From contig NZ_VXDC01000005.1 in NCBI RefSeq assembly GCF_008711285.1, positions 62,001 through 126,000 of the forward strand: 64,000 nt of DNA, read 5' to 3'. Under the pieces are notes generated by a model. It worked only from the letters and a program-made list of their open reading frames with translations, searched no databases and was not told the origin of the DNA. The position numbers and the translations under genes are program-made. Positions 39,901 through 50,003 of this stretch are shown in pieces (positions within the stretch are counted from its first letter, which is position 1; each line of letters starts with the position of its first letter). This DNA comes from Roseibium aquae (lineage in GTDB: Bacteria > Pseudomonadota > Alphaproteobacteria > Rhizobiales > Stappiaceae).

Positions 39901-40902
39901 TCAAACCACAAAGCCATTCTGGGTGGCCGTGTCTTTCAACGGCCGTTCCGGCCGTGCGCCCACATGCCGGATGACCGACGCGGCGCATAAACAACCCAGT
40001 TCCGCGGAAGTCTGATGGTCGTAGCCGCGCGCCATGCCGAACAGAAAGCCGGATGCGAACAGGTCCCCGGCTCCGGTCAGGTCCACGATATCGCTCACCT
40101 TCTGGGCGTCGACCTTGGTGCGCTGTCCGTCGGAAATCACCATAGCGCCGTCGGATCCGAGCGTCAGGGCGACGAGGGCGTTGCTGTCCTGAGCCGCCTT
40201 GATGGCGGTTTCCAGATCGGCCGTTTCGAAAAGAGATTTGAGCTCGTGGTCGTTGGCAAACACGATGTCCACGACCCCGTCCTTGATCATGTCAAGGAAC
40301 TCGGACCTGTACCGGTCCACGCAGAAGGCATCGGACAGGGTGATCGCCACCTTACGCCCGTGTTTGTGGGCAATATCCGCGGCGGTCAAAAACGCCTTCT
40401 TCGCTTCTTCCGGATCCCACAAATAGCCTTCCATATAGGTGACGGCGGAGGCGGCCACGATGTCTTCGTTGACATCGGCGGGACCGAAATGCGTGCACGC
40501 ACCGAGATAGGTGTTCATGGTGCGCTCGCCGTCTGGGGTGATGAGGATCATGGACCGGGCCGTTGGGATGCCGTTTTCAAGCGGGGGCGTTTGAAAATGG
40601 ACACCGGTTCCGGTCATGTCGTGGGTGTAGCTCTCCCCCAGATCGTCATTTGCAACCTTGCCGAAATAGGCCGGTGTCCCGCCGAGCGATGCAATGCCGG
40701 ATGCAGTGTTTCCGGCGCTGCCGCCGGAAATGCGCACCGTTTGGCCCATTTTTCCGTAAAGAGACAGCGCCTCCTCCGTATCGATAAGACGCATGGAGCC
40801 CTTGATCAGGTTTTCGCTGACAAGGAAGTCTTCTTCGACATGGGCAAAGACGTCGCAGATTGCATTGCCAATGCACAGCGCGTCGAAACGGATATCGGTC
40901 AT
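39901..40902 (-). CDS. ribokinase/PfkB-family sugar or nucleoside kinase (adenosine-kinase-like)
   Basis: 333-aa cytoplasmic kinase. GGSAGNTASGIASLGG is the first PfkB signature and DLTGAGDLFASGFLFGMARG contains the catalytic aspartate and anion hole (DTxGAGD form, here DLTGAGD). The N-terminus (YDALCIGNAICDVFAHVEEDFL-type) and overall length match proteins annotated as adenosine kinase in Hyphomicrobiales, but the sugar or nucleoside substrate cannot be fixed by eye. The ATG at 40902 (MTDIRFDAL) is used; the extension to 41031 would overlap pheA. Confidence 0.85.
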   Translation of the reverse strand: MTDIRFDALCIGNAICDVFAHVEEDFLVSENLIKGSMRLIDTEEALSLYGKMGQTVRISGGSAGNTASGIASLGGTPAYFGKVANDDLGESYTHDMTGTGVHFQTPPLENGIPTARSMILITPDGERTMNTYLGACTHFGPADVNEDIVAASAVTYMEGYLWDPEEAKKAFLTAADIAHKHGRKVAITLSDAFCVDRYRSEFLDMIKDGVVDIVFANDHELKSLFETADLETAIKAAQDSNALVALTLGSDGAMVISDGQRTKVDAQKVSDIVDLTGAGDLFASGFLFGMARGYDHQTSAELGCLCAASVIRHVGARPERPLKDTATQNGFVV

Positions 40903-40925
40903 GTATGCCTCTTCAAGGATTGGGA

Positions 40926-41816
40926 TTAGATGTGGGGCGAAGGTCGCAGGGCGCGATTGGCATCCGGTTCGCGGATCTTGTCGCGAAACGGGCTTGCGCG
41001 GTAGACGCCAACGACTTTCAGTTCGGCGCAAAAAAACGCCAGCTCCTCGAGCGCCAGTGCCACGCCGACATCTTCTGGATGCCCCTCAATATCCGCGTAG
41101 AACATTGAGGCGAAGAATTGCCCCTCCAGCTGATAGGACTCCAGCTTGGTCATATTCACGCCATTGGTGGCAAATCCGCCAAGCGCCTTGTACAAAGCAG
41201 CCGGCACATTGCGGACCCGGAAGATGAATGTCGTGATGACGGGCTGGCCGCTGTGGGCGGCTTCTAGTTTCTCGCGGGACAGGATCAGGAACCGCGTTGT
41301 GTTATGAGCGGCATCTTCAACGTCCCGCCGCAGGATTTCAAGCCCGTAGACATCGGCCGCCATTTCCGGGGCCAGAGCGGCAGCCGTCAGATCCCCGCGT
41401 TCGGCGATCTGTCGGGCGGACCCGGCCGTGTCCGCGCCGATCACCGGGGTCAGGCCAAGTTCCCGGATCACCTTCCGGCACTGTCCGATGGCCATCACGT
41501 GGCTCTGAACCGTCTTCAAGCCTTCGATCTTGGCTCCTGGCGGGGCCATCATCTGATGCCGGATTGGCAGAAAGTATTCGCCGATAATATGGAGGTTCGA
41601 CTGCGGCAGGAGGTGGTGGATATCCGCCACGCGTCCGGCGACCGAATTCTCGACCGGGATCATTCCAAGATCTGCCTCGCCATTTTCAATCGCGGAAAAA
41701 CAGTCTTCGAAAGTCGGGCAGGGAATGGCTTCGAAATCGGGATAGACATTCCGGCAAGCCATGTGGGAATTGGCACCAAGTTCGCCTTGGAAAACGATTT
41801 TCTTTCGATCTGTCAT
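40926..41816 (-). CDS. pheA: prephenate dehydratase
   Basis: Converts prephenate to phenylpyruvate in phenylalanine synthesis (296 aa, monofunctional form). The catalytic domain has VFQGELGANSHMA, NGEADLGMIPVENSVAGRV and the TRF motif (NTTRFLIL). A C-terminal ACT domain follows, where the usual ESRP is ESYQ (LESYQLEGQFFASMFYADIEGHPED), the variant seen in alphaproteobacteria. Feedback by phenylalanine is expected but may differ. It lies between kdsB and the kinase gene with short gaps, so the three are probably one transcript. Confidence 0.95.
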   Translation of the reverse strand: MTDRKKIVFQGELGANSHMACRNVYPDFEAIPCPTFEDCFSAIENGEADLGMIPVENSVAGRVADIHHLLPQSNLHIIGEYFLPIRHQMMAPPGAKIEGLKTVQSHVMAIGQCRKVIRELGLTPVIGADTAGSARQIAERGDLTAAALAPEMAADVYGLEILRRDVEDAAHNTTRFLILSREKLEAAHSGQPVITTFIFRVRNVPAALYKALGGFATNGVNMTKLESYQLEGQFFASMFYADIEGHPEDVGVALALEELAFFCAELKVVGVYRASPFRDKIREPDANRALRPSPHI

Positions 41817-41840
41817 CAGATGTCCGGTGGTGATCAGGGG

Positions 41841-42584
41841 TTATCCGGTCGTGCGCGTGTTGTAGGCGGCGCGAGCGCGTTCAAGGTCGGCGGCAGTATT
41901 CACATCCATAGGCGCGCTGTCGATAAGGCTGACGTCAATCCGCATGCCAGCCTCGAGCGCCCGCAGTTGTTCCAGTTTTTCGCGTGTTTCCAGCGGAGAC
42001 GCCGGCAGCTCGACGAAACGGGCCAGCGCCTTTCTGCGATAGGCATAGACGCCAATATGCCAATAATACGGCCCGTCGCCAGACGGGGCAGTGGCCCGTG
42101 TGAAGTAAAGCGCGCGGTGATGGCCCTCTCCGTTCGGTGTCGTCACTGCTTTCACAAAGCTCGGATCCGTTATGAACTCCGGGGACGGAAATTCTGTCAT
42201 GATCGTTCCGATGTCCACGTCTGTGATGTCCAGCGGCGCAAACGCGGCGCGGATCGCGGCGGGATCGATCAATGGCACATCGCCTTGAAGGTTTAGCACC
42301 ACATCATGTTTCCCATCCGGGTCGACGATGTTCACGGCTTCATGAATCCGGTCCGATCCGGAAACGTGGTCGAAGCGGGTCATCACGGCGTGCCCTCCGT
42401 GGTCGTTCACCGCGGACATGATGCGTTCATCGTCGCAGGCGATCACTACGGGGCCGATATCGGCGTTTTGCGCCTGTTCCAGCACGCGAACGATCATCGG
42501 CCGGCCACCGATATCGGCAAGCGGCTTGTTCGGCAGCCGGGTTGCGCCCATTCGGGCAGGGATGATGACGATCGGTGAAACCAC
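41841..42584 (-). CDS. kdsB: 3-deoxy-manno-octulosonate cytidylyltransferase
   Basis: Activates KDO to CMP-KDO for lipopolysaccharide synthesis (247 aa). PIVIIPARMGATRLPNKPLADIGGRPMI is the nucleotide-binding start, and VLNLQGDVPLIDP holds the metal-binding aspartate. The gene shows that this bacterium makes KDO-containing lipopolysaccharide. It is the first gene of the minus-strand kdsB-pheA-kinase group and is divergent from the cytochrome gene. Confidence 0.96.
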   Translation of the reverse strand: MVSPIVIIPARMGATRLPNKPLADIGGRPMIVRVLEQAQNADIGPVVIACDDERIMSAVNDHGGHAVMTRFDHVSGSDRIHEAVNIVDPDGKHDVVLNLQGDVPLIDPAAIRAAFAPLDITDVDIGTIMTEFPSPEFITDPSFVKAVTTPNGEGHHRALYFTRATAPSGDGPYYWHIGVYAYRRKALARFVELPASPLETREKLEQLRALEAGMRIDVSLIDSAPMDVNTAADLERARAAYNTRTTG

Positions 42585-42776
42585 GCTTTTCAGGGCTCCA
42601 TTGGAACTGTGTTCGGCATTCAGACCGGAACGCGGCCGAATGTCGTAGTGCGCTGTCTTTTAAACCTATGGACAGCAAGGTCAAAAAGTTTGTAGGTTCC
42701 GGCCAAAATCGACAATCGCATGGGGTTCGTGGTTCAGGCTGCGGGCCCGGACGCGTATAAGTTGGAGCCGGAGAGA

Positions 42777-43334
42777 ATGGATTCGTTCACGTTAAACAAA
42801 ATCGCCGGAGCGGTTTTGATGGTGCTTTTGCTGACGATGAGTCTTGGGATCGTATCAGACATCATCTTCAAACCGACTATTCCGGGTGAACCCGGTTACC
42901 GGATCGTTCTTGCCGAGCCGCAAGATGGCACCAGTGAAGTTGAGGCCGTGCCGGAGGTGGCGCCGATCGGCGAGCGCCTTTTGGCCGCCTCTGCGAGTTC
43001 CGGCGAGAGCGCCGCCCGCAAATGTGCCGCGTGCCATGCTTTTGAGTCAGGTGGCGCCAACAAGGTGGGGCCACAACTCTATGATATCATAGGCCGTAAA
43101 CCCGGCGGACTTGGTGACTTCAGCTATTCGAGCGCAATGGTTGCTTATGGCGATGACAAGGGCGAGTGGACCTATGAAGGTCTCGACAACTTTCTCGCTA
43201 ATCCCAAGCAGTACATCAGCGGAACGTCCATGGGTTTTGCTGGCTTGCGCCGCCCGGAGGAACGTGCAGATCTGATTGCCTATATGCGGTCACAGTCGGA
43301 CGATCCTGCGCCTTTGCCAGCTCCCGCCCAGTAA
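42777..43334 (+). CDS. membrane-anchored c-type cytochrome (CycM/c552-like)
   Basis: 185-aa cytochrome c with an uncleaved N-terminal membrane anchor (residues about 7-28) and a single haem domain. The haem motif is C83-A-A-C86-H87 and the axial methionine is M152 in GTSMGFAGL. Such proteins carry electrons from the bc1 complex to a terminal oxidase in alphaproteobacteria (CycM of Bradyrhizobium is the model). ATG 42777 follows GGAG; an in-frame upstream start at 42720 would break the anchor pattern. It is a single gene with its own terminator. Confidence 0.92.
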   Translation: MDSFTLNKIAGAVLMVLLLTMSLGIVSDIIFKPTIPGEPGYRIVLAEPQDGTSEVEAVPEVAPIGERLLAASASSGESAARKCAACHAFESGGANKVGPQLYDIIGRKPGGLGDFSYSSAMVAYGDDKGEWTYEGLDNFLANPKQYISGTSMGFAGLRRPEERADLIAYMRSQSDDPAPLPAPAQ

Positions 43335-43360
43335 GCTGAAGGCAATTGCCGGAATTGGAA

Positions 43361-43388
43361 ACGCCGCTTTTCGAAGCGGCGTTTTTTT
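43361..43388 (+). terminator. terminator after the cytochrome c gene
   Basis: Perfect 9-bp stem ACGCCGCTT / AAGCGGCGT with a TTCG tetraloop and seven T. A textbook Rho-independent terminator, 27 bp after the stop. Confidence 0.95.
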
Positions 43389-43447
43389 GCGTTGCACTCG
43401 ATCAAGCTGTTTTTAATAAAAAAGACCTATCGTCGCGGTAGCCGTGA

Positions 43448-44905
43448 ATGCGGCGGGAGGTGAAAATTACCAGGTTTCGAACATTCAGGGATTTTTTGCT
43501 GTCCAACGGAAATGCTTTTTGGGTTTCCGCTGCGGTCGGTTTTGCGTTTTTTCTGAGTGGGATTCTCATAACTTTCTACGTGTCGGAAATCTTGAAGGAA
43601 ACCAACATCCAGCGCCAAAAGCAGGATGCGCTGGCCGTCATCGCCGAAGCCCGGGCGCAGTTGGAAGGGGAAGTCGGCAAGATTTTCGCACTGGGACGCG
43701 GCATACGCTCCCATATCAATGTGCACCCCGAGCGGGAGTTATCCCAGCAGAAGCTGAGTGAAGCTGCAACTGATCTGATACAGGGAAATCCGGCGCTTCG
43801 GGTCATTGGGATTGCGCCGGACAATATTATTGAAACGGTGTTCCCACTGGAAGAGAACCGGGCGGCGATCGGGTTCGACTACCGGACCAGCTCAGAACAA
43901 TGGCCGTCAGTTCATGAAGCGATGATCCGGCGTTCGGAAATCATGTCGGGTCCCTACAATCTTGTTCAAGGCGGTCGGGCTCTGATCGCCCGCATACCCG
44001 TCTATCCCTCGGATTATCCCGGCCAGCCATTGGCCGAACGCCGCTATTGGGGCGTGGTGTCTGTGGTCATCGATGAAGACAACCTGATGAAATCCGCAGG
44101 GTTGTCCGAGCGGATGGGCAAGTACCGACTTGCCATCGGCGCCTATGCTGTGGGCAGCGATGTACCGCGATTTGTCTACGGAGATCCTTATGTTCTGCGT
44201 CCCGATGCTGTGTCGCTTCCTTTGTATCTGCCAACCTCCCTGGGTTGGGAACTGATGAGTTACCCGATTGACGGCTGGCGGACCGTGACTTTCGACGTTT
44301 GGGCGACACGTATGGCCGGTGGGCTGATCTCAGCATTGTTCGCAGGAATGGCGTTGCTTCTTGTTCTTGAAATGATCCGCATTCGCGCCATGGCCTTGCA
44401 GGATTCACTGACGGGCTTGGCAAACCGCCGGCTGCTGGAGGACCGTATGTCGCAGCTGGCCGCCATGTCCGAGCGCTCGGGTAGGGGCTTCGATATATTT
44501 TACATTGATCTCAATGGGTTCAAGCCGATCAACGACAGTTTTGGCCATTCGGTTGGCGATTTGGTTTTGATTGAAATTGGCCAGCGTTTGCGCCAGCAGA
44601 CCAGAGAAATGGATACGGTTGCGCGCGTTGGCGGCGACGAGTTCATCGTGTTGACACCCGGTGGCATGAGTGGTTCCGAGCGGTCTCATTTTGCCGAGCG
44701 CCTCGCCCGGAAGGTCAGCGAACCGTTCTTGTGCGGTGAAGCCAAGGTTTCGGTCGCCGCAAGCATTGGATCAGCGAGTTTCCCGGAGGATGCGGCAACG
44801 GTAGAGGACCTCATGCGTGTGGCCGACTCGCGCATGTATGTCCACAAGGAAGCGGACAGGCCGGTGCCCTCCGGTTTGAGCCCGGCCGCGTCATTGTCTG
44901 GTTAA
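43448..44905 (+). CDS. CHASE-sensor diguanylate cyclase (GGDEF)
   Basis: 485-aa inner-membrane protein. TM1 at about 26-46, a periplasmic CHASE-like domain (about 70-275, with RVIGIAPDNIIETVFPLEENRAAIGFDY), TM2 at about 293-311 and a GGDEF domain to the end. The catalytic motif RVGGDEF is intact (GGDEF at 405-409), with metal-binding D364 in IDLNGFK. An inhibitory-site RxxD (REMD) stands five residues before GGDEF, so product feedback is expected. There is no EAL domain. It should make cyclic di-GMP in response to an extracellular ligand. Start at ATG 43448; the ribosome site is weak. Confidence 0.92.
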   Translation: MRREVKITRFRTFRDFLLSNGNAFWVSAAVGFAFFLSGILITFYVSEILKETNIQRQKQDALAVIAEARAQLEGEVGKIFALGRGIRSHINVHPERELSQQKLSEAATDLIQGNPALRVIGIAPDNIIETVFPLEENRAAIGFDYRTSSEQWPSVHEAMIRRSEIMSGPYNLVQGGRALIARIPVYPSDYPGQPLAERRYWGVVSVVIDEDNLMKSAGLSERMGKYRLAIGAYAVGSDVPRFVYGDPYVLRPDAVSLPLYLPTSLGWELMSYPIDGWRTVTFDVWATRMAGGLISALFAGMALLLVLEMIRIRAMALQDSLTGLANRRLLEDRMSQLAAMSERSGRGFDIFYIDLNGFKPINDSFGHSVGDLVLIEIGQRLRQQTREMDTVARVGGDEFIVLTPGGMSGSERSHFAERLARKVSEPFLCGEAKVSVAASIGSASFPEDAATVEDLMRVADSRMYVHKEADRPVPSGLSPAASLSG

Positions 44906-45036
44906 ATTTATGTCATCTTGCCGTTGACAGGGTGACGATATCCCATCGGAACCTTACACTCTCTGGACATGTAAGTCGTTTGGCCCGACGGGCCATATCG
45001 TCCGCGCGCATGGCGTCCGGACATTGAGGAGGTGGT

Positions 45037-46911
45037 ATGGTTCATGCTGACAGCGGTTTCTTGCGTGGCGTTCGTATTCTGACCCTGGCGCTTGGCGCAT
45101 GTTTGGCGGGTCTGCCCGCGGCCGCGATGCAAGGGGAGCCACAGTGGCGTCATGCAACAGCCCTGAACGGGACGCCCAAATATGGCCCCGATGTCAGCCA
45201 TTTCGATTATGTGAACCCGGATGCGCCAAAGGGCGGGCTTGTGCGCCTGGCGACACAGGGCGGCTTCGATACTTTCAACGTTTTTCTGCCAAAGGGAAAT
45301 CTCGCCCCCGGTCTGGGCCTGATCTATGACAGCTTGAAGGAGCCGGCGCTGGATGAAGCCGACATCAGCTCGCAATATGGCGTGATCGCGAGTGAAACCC
45401 GCTATCCTGCCGACTACAGCTGGGTTGAGTTCCGGCTGAACGAGCGCGCCCGCTGGCACGACGGGCAACCGATAACGGCCGATGACGTTGTCTGGTCTTT
45501 CGAAACCGCGACCGAGCTCGATCCCCGGCAGAAATTCTACTACCAGAATGTCGTCAGCGCCGAAGCGCTGTCGGAGCATCGGGTACGGTTCACGTTCGAT
45601 GCGCCGGGCAACCGGGAACTCCCGCATATCATGGGGCAACTTCTGATTCTGCCGAAACATTGGTGGCTGGGCACGGACAGCAATGGAAATCCCCGGGATA
45701 TTTCCAGCAGCACGCTGGAACCGCCGCTCGGGTCCGGCCCCTACCGCATAAAGGATTATACGGCAAACCGGTCGGTTGCCTATGAACGTGTCGAGGACTA
45801 CTGGGCAGCCGACCTGCCGATTCGGGTTGGAACGAATAATTTCGACGAGATCCGGTACGAATCCTTTCGGGATACCGCTGTTCTTCTCCAGGCGTTCAAG
45901 GCCGACCAGTACGACTGGCGCACCGAGAACAGTGCCAAGAACTGGGCGACCGGCTACGAATTCCCGGCGGTCAAGGAGGGCAAGGTTGTTCTTGAGGTGT
46001 TTGACGACAAGGCGCGGGGTGTCATGCAGGCTTTCGTGCCCAATCTGCGCCGCGAAAAGTTTGCAGATCCCCGGGTGCGCAGGGCGCTGAATCTCGCCTT
46101 CGACTACGAGAGTGCCAATCGGACGGTCTTTTTCGGCCAGTACAAGAGGGTCAATTCCTATTTTGCCGGGACCGAGTTGGCATCGACGGGCCTGCCGCAG
46201 GGCCGCGAACTTGAAATCCTTGAGGAAGTTCGGGACCTGGTCCCGCCGGAGGTGTTCACGACGCCATACGAGAATCCTGTCGCCGGATCACCGCAAAAAC
46301 TGCGCGCCAATCTCCGCGAAGCCCTGGAGTTGCTGCAGGCCGCGGGATACCGGCTGGAAAACCGGACCTTGCTTGATCAGAACGGCGAGCCCTTTACAAT
46401 TGAATTCATCGCGATTGATCCGTCCGCGGAACGCTATGTGCTGCCCTACGCCAACAATCTCCGGCTGATCGGGATTGAGATGACCCTCAGAACGCTTGAT
46501 ACGCCGCAGTATATCAACCGCATCCAGAACCGCGATTTCGACATGGCCACGCTCTTGTGGCCGCAGAGTTTGTCACCGGGCAACGAACAGCGGGATTTTT
46601 GGGGGTCCGAGGCTGCCGACCGGCCCCAGTCGCGCAATTACGCGGGCATCAAGGATCCCGGTGTCGATGCCCTTATCGAAAAGATAGTTTTTGCGAAGGA
46701 CCGCGACGACTTGGTCGCCGCGACACGCGCGCTCGACCGGGTGCTTCTGGCGCATAATTTCGTTGTGCCGCAATGGTATCTCGACCAAACGAGAACAGCC
46801 CGGTGGAACAGATACTCCCACCCCGAAACCATGCCCGAGTTTTCCGTCGGTTTTCCGACCATCTGGTGGTACGACGAAGAAAAGGCCGCGCAAACGGGGG
46901 ATCCGTCATGA
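45037..46911 (+). CDS. oligopeptide ABC transporter substrate-binding protein, YejA family (copy 1, Sec signal)
   Basis: Periplasmic SBP_bac_5 protein (624 aa). A Sec-type signal peptide (about 1-32, ending in PAAAMQ) precedes the mature protein, which begins with WRHATALNGTPKYGPDVSHFDYVNPDAPKGG; this HFDYVNPDAPKGG block is typical of YejA. The core includes WHDGQPITADDVVWSFE and PLGSGPYRI. GAGGAGG lies just before ATG 45037. The stop overlaps the start of the second yejA-like gene (ATGA). It likely delivers peptides such as microcin-C-like or cell-wall peptides to YejBEF. Confidence 0.93.
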   Translation: MVHADSGFLRGVRILTLALGACLAGLPAAAMQGEPQWRHATALNGTPKYGPDVSHFDYVNPDAPKGGLVRLATQGGFDTFNVFLPKGNLAPGLGLIYDSLKEPALDEADISSQYGVIASETRYPADYSWVEFRLNERARWHDGQPITADDVVWSFETATELDPRQKFYYQNVVSAEALSEHRVRFTFDAPGNRELPHIMGQLLILPKHWWLGTDSNGNPRDISSSTLEPPLGSGPYRIKDYTANRSVAYERVEDYWAADLPIRVGTNNFDEIRYESFRDTAVLLQAFKADQYDWRTENSAKNWATGYEFPAVKEGKVVLEVFDDKARGVMQAFVPNLRREKFADPRVRRALNLAFDYESANRTVFFGQYKRVNSYFAGTELASTGLPQGRELEILEEVRDLVPPEVFTTPYENPVAGSPQKLRANLREALELLQAAGYRLENRTLLDQNGEPFTIEFIAIDPSAERYVLPYANNLRLIGIEMTLRTLDTPQYINRIQNRDFDMATLLWPQSLSPGNEQRDFWGSEAADRPQSRNYAGIKDPGVDALIEKIVFAKDRDDLVAATRALDRVLLAHNFVVPQWYLDQTRTARWNRYSHPETMPEFSVGFPTIWWYDEEKAAQTGDPS

Positions 46912-48782
46912 CTGCATTCGCACCAGACCGCCGGACCTTCCTGAAACTGACGGGCGCCAGCGCCCTGCTGTCGGCCAGTCCGTTCCTGGCGCGGTCCGCA
47001 GGCGCCTCGACGGACCCGGTTCATGGGTTGTCCGTGTTCGGCGACCTGAAATACGGCCCCGACTTCAGCCATTTCGACTATGTCGTGCCGGATGCGCCCA
47101 AGGGCGGACGGTTTGTTTTCCAGGCTCCGAGCTGGGCCTACAATCAAAACCCGCAGACTTTCAACACGTTCAACAGCTTCATCTTGAAGGGCGATGCGCC
47201 GCCGAGAATGGAACTGTGTTTCGATAGCCTTATGGTTCCGGCTCAGGACGAACCGGATGCGCTTTATGGCCTCGTTGCCGAAAGCGTTGAAAAATCGGAC
47301 GACGGCAATGTGTACACCTTCAACCTCCGTCCGGAGGCGCGGTTCCACAACGGGTCCAGCCTGACGGCGGAGGATGTGGCGTTTTCGCTCAATCTGTTGA
47401 AAGCAGAAGGCCACCCTCAGATCAGCCAGACGATCCAGCAAATGGACCGGGCCGAAGCGCCGGAGCCACACAAAGTGGCGGTCTATTTCACGGGCAACCA
47501 GACCCGGCAGCTTCCGCTCACCATCGCCGTCCTGCCAATTCTCTCCAAACGCTATTATACGACCTACGACTTCAAGCAATCGACGCTGACGCCGCCATTG
47601 TCTTCCGGTCCCTACAAGGTCGGACGGCACGCGGTTGGCCGGTATGTCGAATATGATCGTGTCAAGGACTACTGGGCCAAAGACCTTCCGGTGATGAGGG
47701 GGCGAAACAATTTCGATGTGATCCGCCTCGATTTCTTCCGTGAAAGGCAAGCCGGTTTCGAGGCCTTCAAGAAGGGCGATACAACCTTTCGCGAGGAGTT
47801 CGTGTCGAAGACCTGGGCGACCGAGTACAATTTTCCGGCGGTGGAAGATGGGCGGGTCGTTCAGAAAGTGTTCCCCGACAACCGTCCATCCGGCATGCAG
47901 GGCTGGTTCTTGAACACCCGCCGGGACAAGTTCAAGGATCAGCGGGTCCGGGAGGCGATCGGGTACGCATTCGACTTCGAATGGGCGAACCAGAACCTCT
48001 TTTTCGGGCTCTACCAGCGCACGGTCTCCTACTTCGAGGGGTCGGACATGGCGGCTGAGGGGCTACCGTCCGAGGCGGAACTGGCGCTGCTTGAACCCTA
48101 TCGGGGGCAAGTGCCGGAAGAGGTGTTCGGTGAACCCTATGTGCCGCCGGTGAGCGATGGGTCAGGTTTTGACCGGGGTCTTTTGCGCCGCGCGAACCAG
48201 CTTCTGCAGGAGGCCGGGTACCGCCGCGACGGACAATCCATGGTCGGCCCAGATGGTGCGCCGCTTGTCATCGAGTTTCTCGGAAATTCGCCGAGTTTCG
48301 AACGGATCATGACGCCCTTCATCTCCAATCTCGAACGCCTCGGGGTTGCTGCAACGTTCCGCATCGTCGATCCGGCGCAGTATCAGGTCCGTCTCAACAG
48401 TTTCGATTATGATGCCGTCGGCCGCCGGTTCTCGCTTGGGCCGACCTTGAGCGACGGAATTCGGGAGTTCTGGGGCTCAAGGGCTGCCGGCACACCCGGA
48501 AGTTTCAATATGTCGGGAATCGCGGATCCGGTGATCGATGAACTCATCGAAAAAGCCCTTGCCGCCCCAAGTCGCGAGGAAATGACAATCGCGGCCCGGG
48601 CGCTCGACCGGGTGCTGCGGTCCGGACGTTACTGGATCCCCCAGTGGAGCAAAGGCACCCACACGGTCGCCATGTGGGACATGTTCGGGTATCCCGAAGA
48701 ACCACCATTCTATGGGTTCCCGGTCGAAACCACTTGGTGGCTAGACAGGGACAAGGCCACCAAGATTGGCAAGGCCGGTTAA
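46908..48782 (+). CDS. oligopeptide ABC transporter substrate-binding protein, YejA family (copy 2, Tat signal)
   Basis: Second SBP_bac_5 protein, also 624 aa, paralogous to copy 1 along its whole length ([41 protein letters not shown]). Its N-terminus differs: [10 protein letters not shown] at residues 7-16 followed by a hydrophobic stretch is a twin-arginine signal. The start is ATG 46908, 4-bp overlap with copy 1, so translation is coupled. The two proteins probably share the YejBEF permease but bind different ligands. Confidence 0.93.
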   Translation: MTAFAPDRRTFLKLTGASALLSASPFLARSAGASTDPVHGLSVFGDLKYGPDFSHFDYVVPDAPKGGRFVFQAPSWAYNQNPQTFNTFNSFILKGDAPPRMELCFDSLMVPAQDEPDALYGLVAESVEKSDDGNVYTFNLRPEARFHNGSSLTAEDVAFSLNLLKAEGHPQISQTIQQMDRAEAPEPHKVAVYFTGNQTRQLPLTIAVLPILSKRYYTTYDFKQSTLTPPLSSGPYKVGRHAVGRYVEYDRVKDYWAKDLPVMRGRNNFDVIRLDFFRERQAGFEAFKKGDTTFREEFVSKTWATEYNFPAVEDGRVVQKVFPDNRPSGMQGWFLNTRRDKFKDQRVREAIGYAFDFEWANQNLFFGLYQRTVSYFEGSDMAAEGLPSEAELALLEPYRGQVPEEVFGEPYVPPVSDGSGFDRGLLRRANQLLQEAGYRRDGQSMVGPDGAPLVIEFLGNSPSFERIMTPFISNLERLGVAATFRIVDPAQYQVRLNSFDYDAVGRRFSLGPTLSDGIREFWGSRAAGTPGSFNMSGIADPVIDELIEKALAAPSREEMTIAARALDRVLRSGRYWIPQWSKGTHTVAMWDMFGYPEEPPFYGFPVETTWWLDRDKATKIGKAG

Positions 48783-48805
48783 TCCGTCAAAAAAAAGAAG
48801 AGTGC

Positions 48806-50002
48806 ATGGGCGCTTACATCCTTCGTCGACTTCTCCTGATGATTCCGACCCTGGTCGGGATCATGGCGATCAATTTCGTGATCATCCAGTTCGCGCCGGG
48901 TGGGCCGGTGGAACGGGTCATCGCGCAGCTCCAGGGTACCGATGTATCCGCGACGGCCCGCATAAGCGGTGGGGGCGGCGATTTTGGCGGTGGTGCGGGC
49001 GTTGGGGAGACCGGTGCGACGGCCGGCGATGCGATTACTTCGAAGTATCGGGGCGCGCAGGGTCTTGATCCGGACTTTATCCGCGAACTGGAGGCGCAAT
49101 TCGGGTTTGACAAGCCGCCGCTCGAACGGTTCGTCAATCTGCTGCTCGACTACACATGCCGCGATTTTCGGATCGAAGGCGTGCAACTGAACCTCGGTTT
49201 CACGGAGCTTGATCTGCAGCTTCCATGGGCCACTTGTTTCAATTTCGGTGAGAGTTACTTCAGAGACATCAAGATCATCGACCTCATTGCCGAGAAGTTG
49301 CCCGTTTCCATCTCGCTCGGGCTCTGGATGACGCTGATCTCCTATCTGGTGTCGATCCCGCTGGGGATCCGCAAGGCGGTTGCCGATGGCTCCCGGTTCG
49401 ACATCTGGACCTCCGGGGTGATCATTGTCGCCTATGCGATTCCCGGCTTTTTGTTTGCGGTGCTTCTGATCGTCCTGTTCGCGGGCGGGTCGTTTCTGGA
49501 CATCTTCCCCTTGCGCGGTTTGGTCTCCGACAACTGGGAGAGCCTGTCCTGGCCCGAGCGTATTCTCGATTACTTCTGGCACCTGACCCTGCCATTGACG
49601 GCGATGGTGCTGTCGGCCTTCGCCACGACGACCTTGCTCACGAAAAACTCCTTCCTCGACGAAATCCGGAAGCAATATGTCATGACGGCCAGAGCCAAGG
49701 GCCTCACGGAGCGGCAGGTGCTTTACGGTCACGTCTTCCGGAACGCCATGCTGATCGTGGTGGCGGGTTTCCCAGGCGCCTTCATCTCGTCGTTTTTCGC
49801 CGGCTCCCTGCTGATCGAGACGATCTTCTCCCTCGACGGTCTCGGGCTGCTGGGCTTTGAATCGGTCATCAACCGCGACTACGCAGTGGTCTTTGCCACG
49901 CTCTACATTTTTTCGCTCATGGGGCTCATCGTGAACCTCATTTCGGATCTCACTTACACCTGGATCGATCCCCGGATCGATTTCGAGACGCGGGAGATCT
50001 GA
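48806..50002 (+). CDS. yejB: peptide ABC transporter permease YejB
   Basis: Inner-membrane permease (398 aa). It starts with [34 protein letters not shown], the usual first membrane segment, and carries a Gly-rich periplasmic insert (about 52-78). The EAA loop is near [24 protein letters not shown]. About six membrane segments are visible. It starts 23 bp after copy 2 of the binding protein and ends one base before yejE. Confidence 0.93.
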   Translation: MGAYILRRLLLMIPTLVGIMAINFVIIQFAPGGPVERVIAQLQGTDVSATARISGGGGDFGGGAGVGETGATAGDAITSKYRGAQGLDPDFIRELEAQFGFDKPPLERFVNLLLDYTCRDFRIEGVQLNLGFTELDLQLPWATCFNFGESYFRDIKIIDLIAEKLPVSISLGLWMTLISYLVSIPLGIRKAVADGSRFDIWTSGVIIVAYAIPGFLFAVLLIVLFAGGSFLDIFPLRGLVSDNWESLSWPERILDYFWHLTLPLTAMVLSAFATTTLLTKNSFLDEIRKQYVMTARAKGLTERQVLYGHVFRNAMLIVVAGFPGAFISSFFAGSLLIETIFSLDGLGLLGFESVINRDYAVVFATLYIFSLMGLIVNLISDLTYTWIDPRIDFETREI

Positions 50003-50003
50003 G

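Noticed and set aside
44906..45036. Sigma-70 promoter for the yej operon starting at TTGACA near 44920
   Set aside because: No acceptable -10 element 16-18 bp downstream of this TTGACA.
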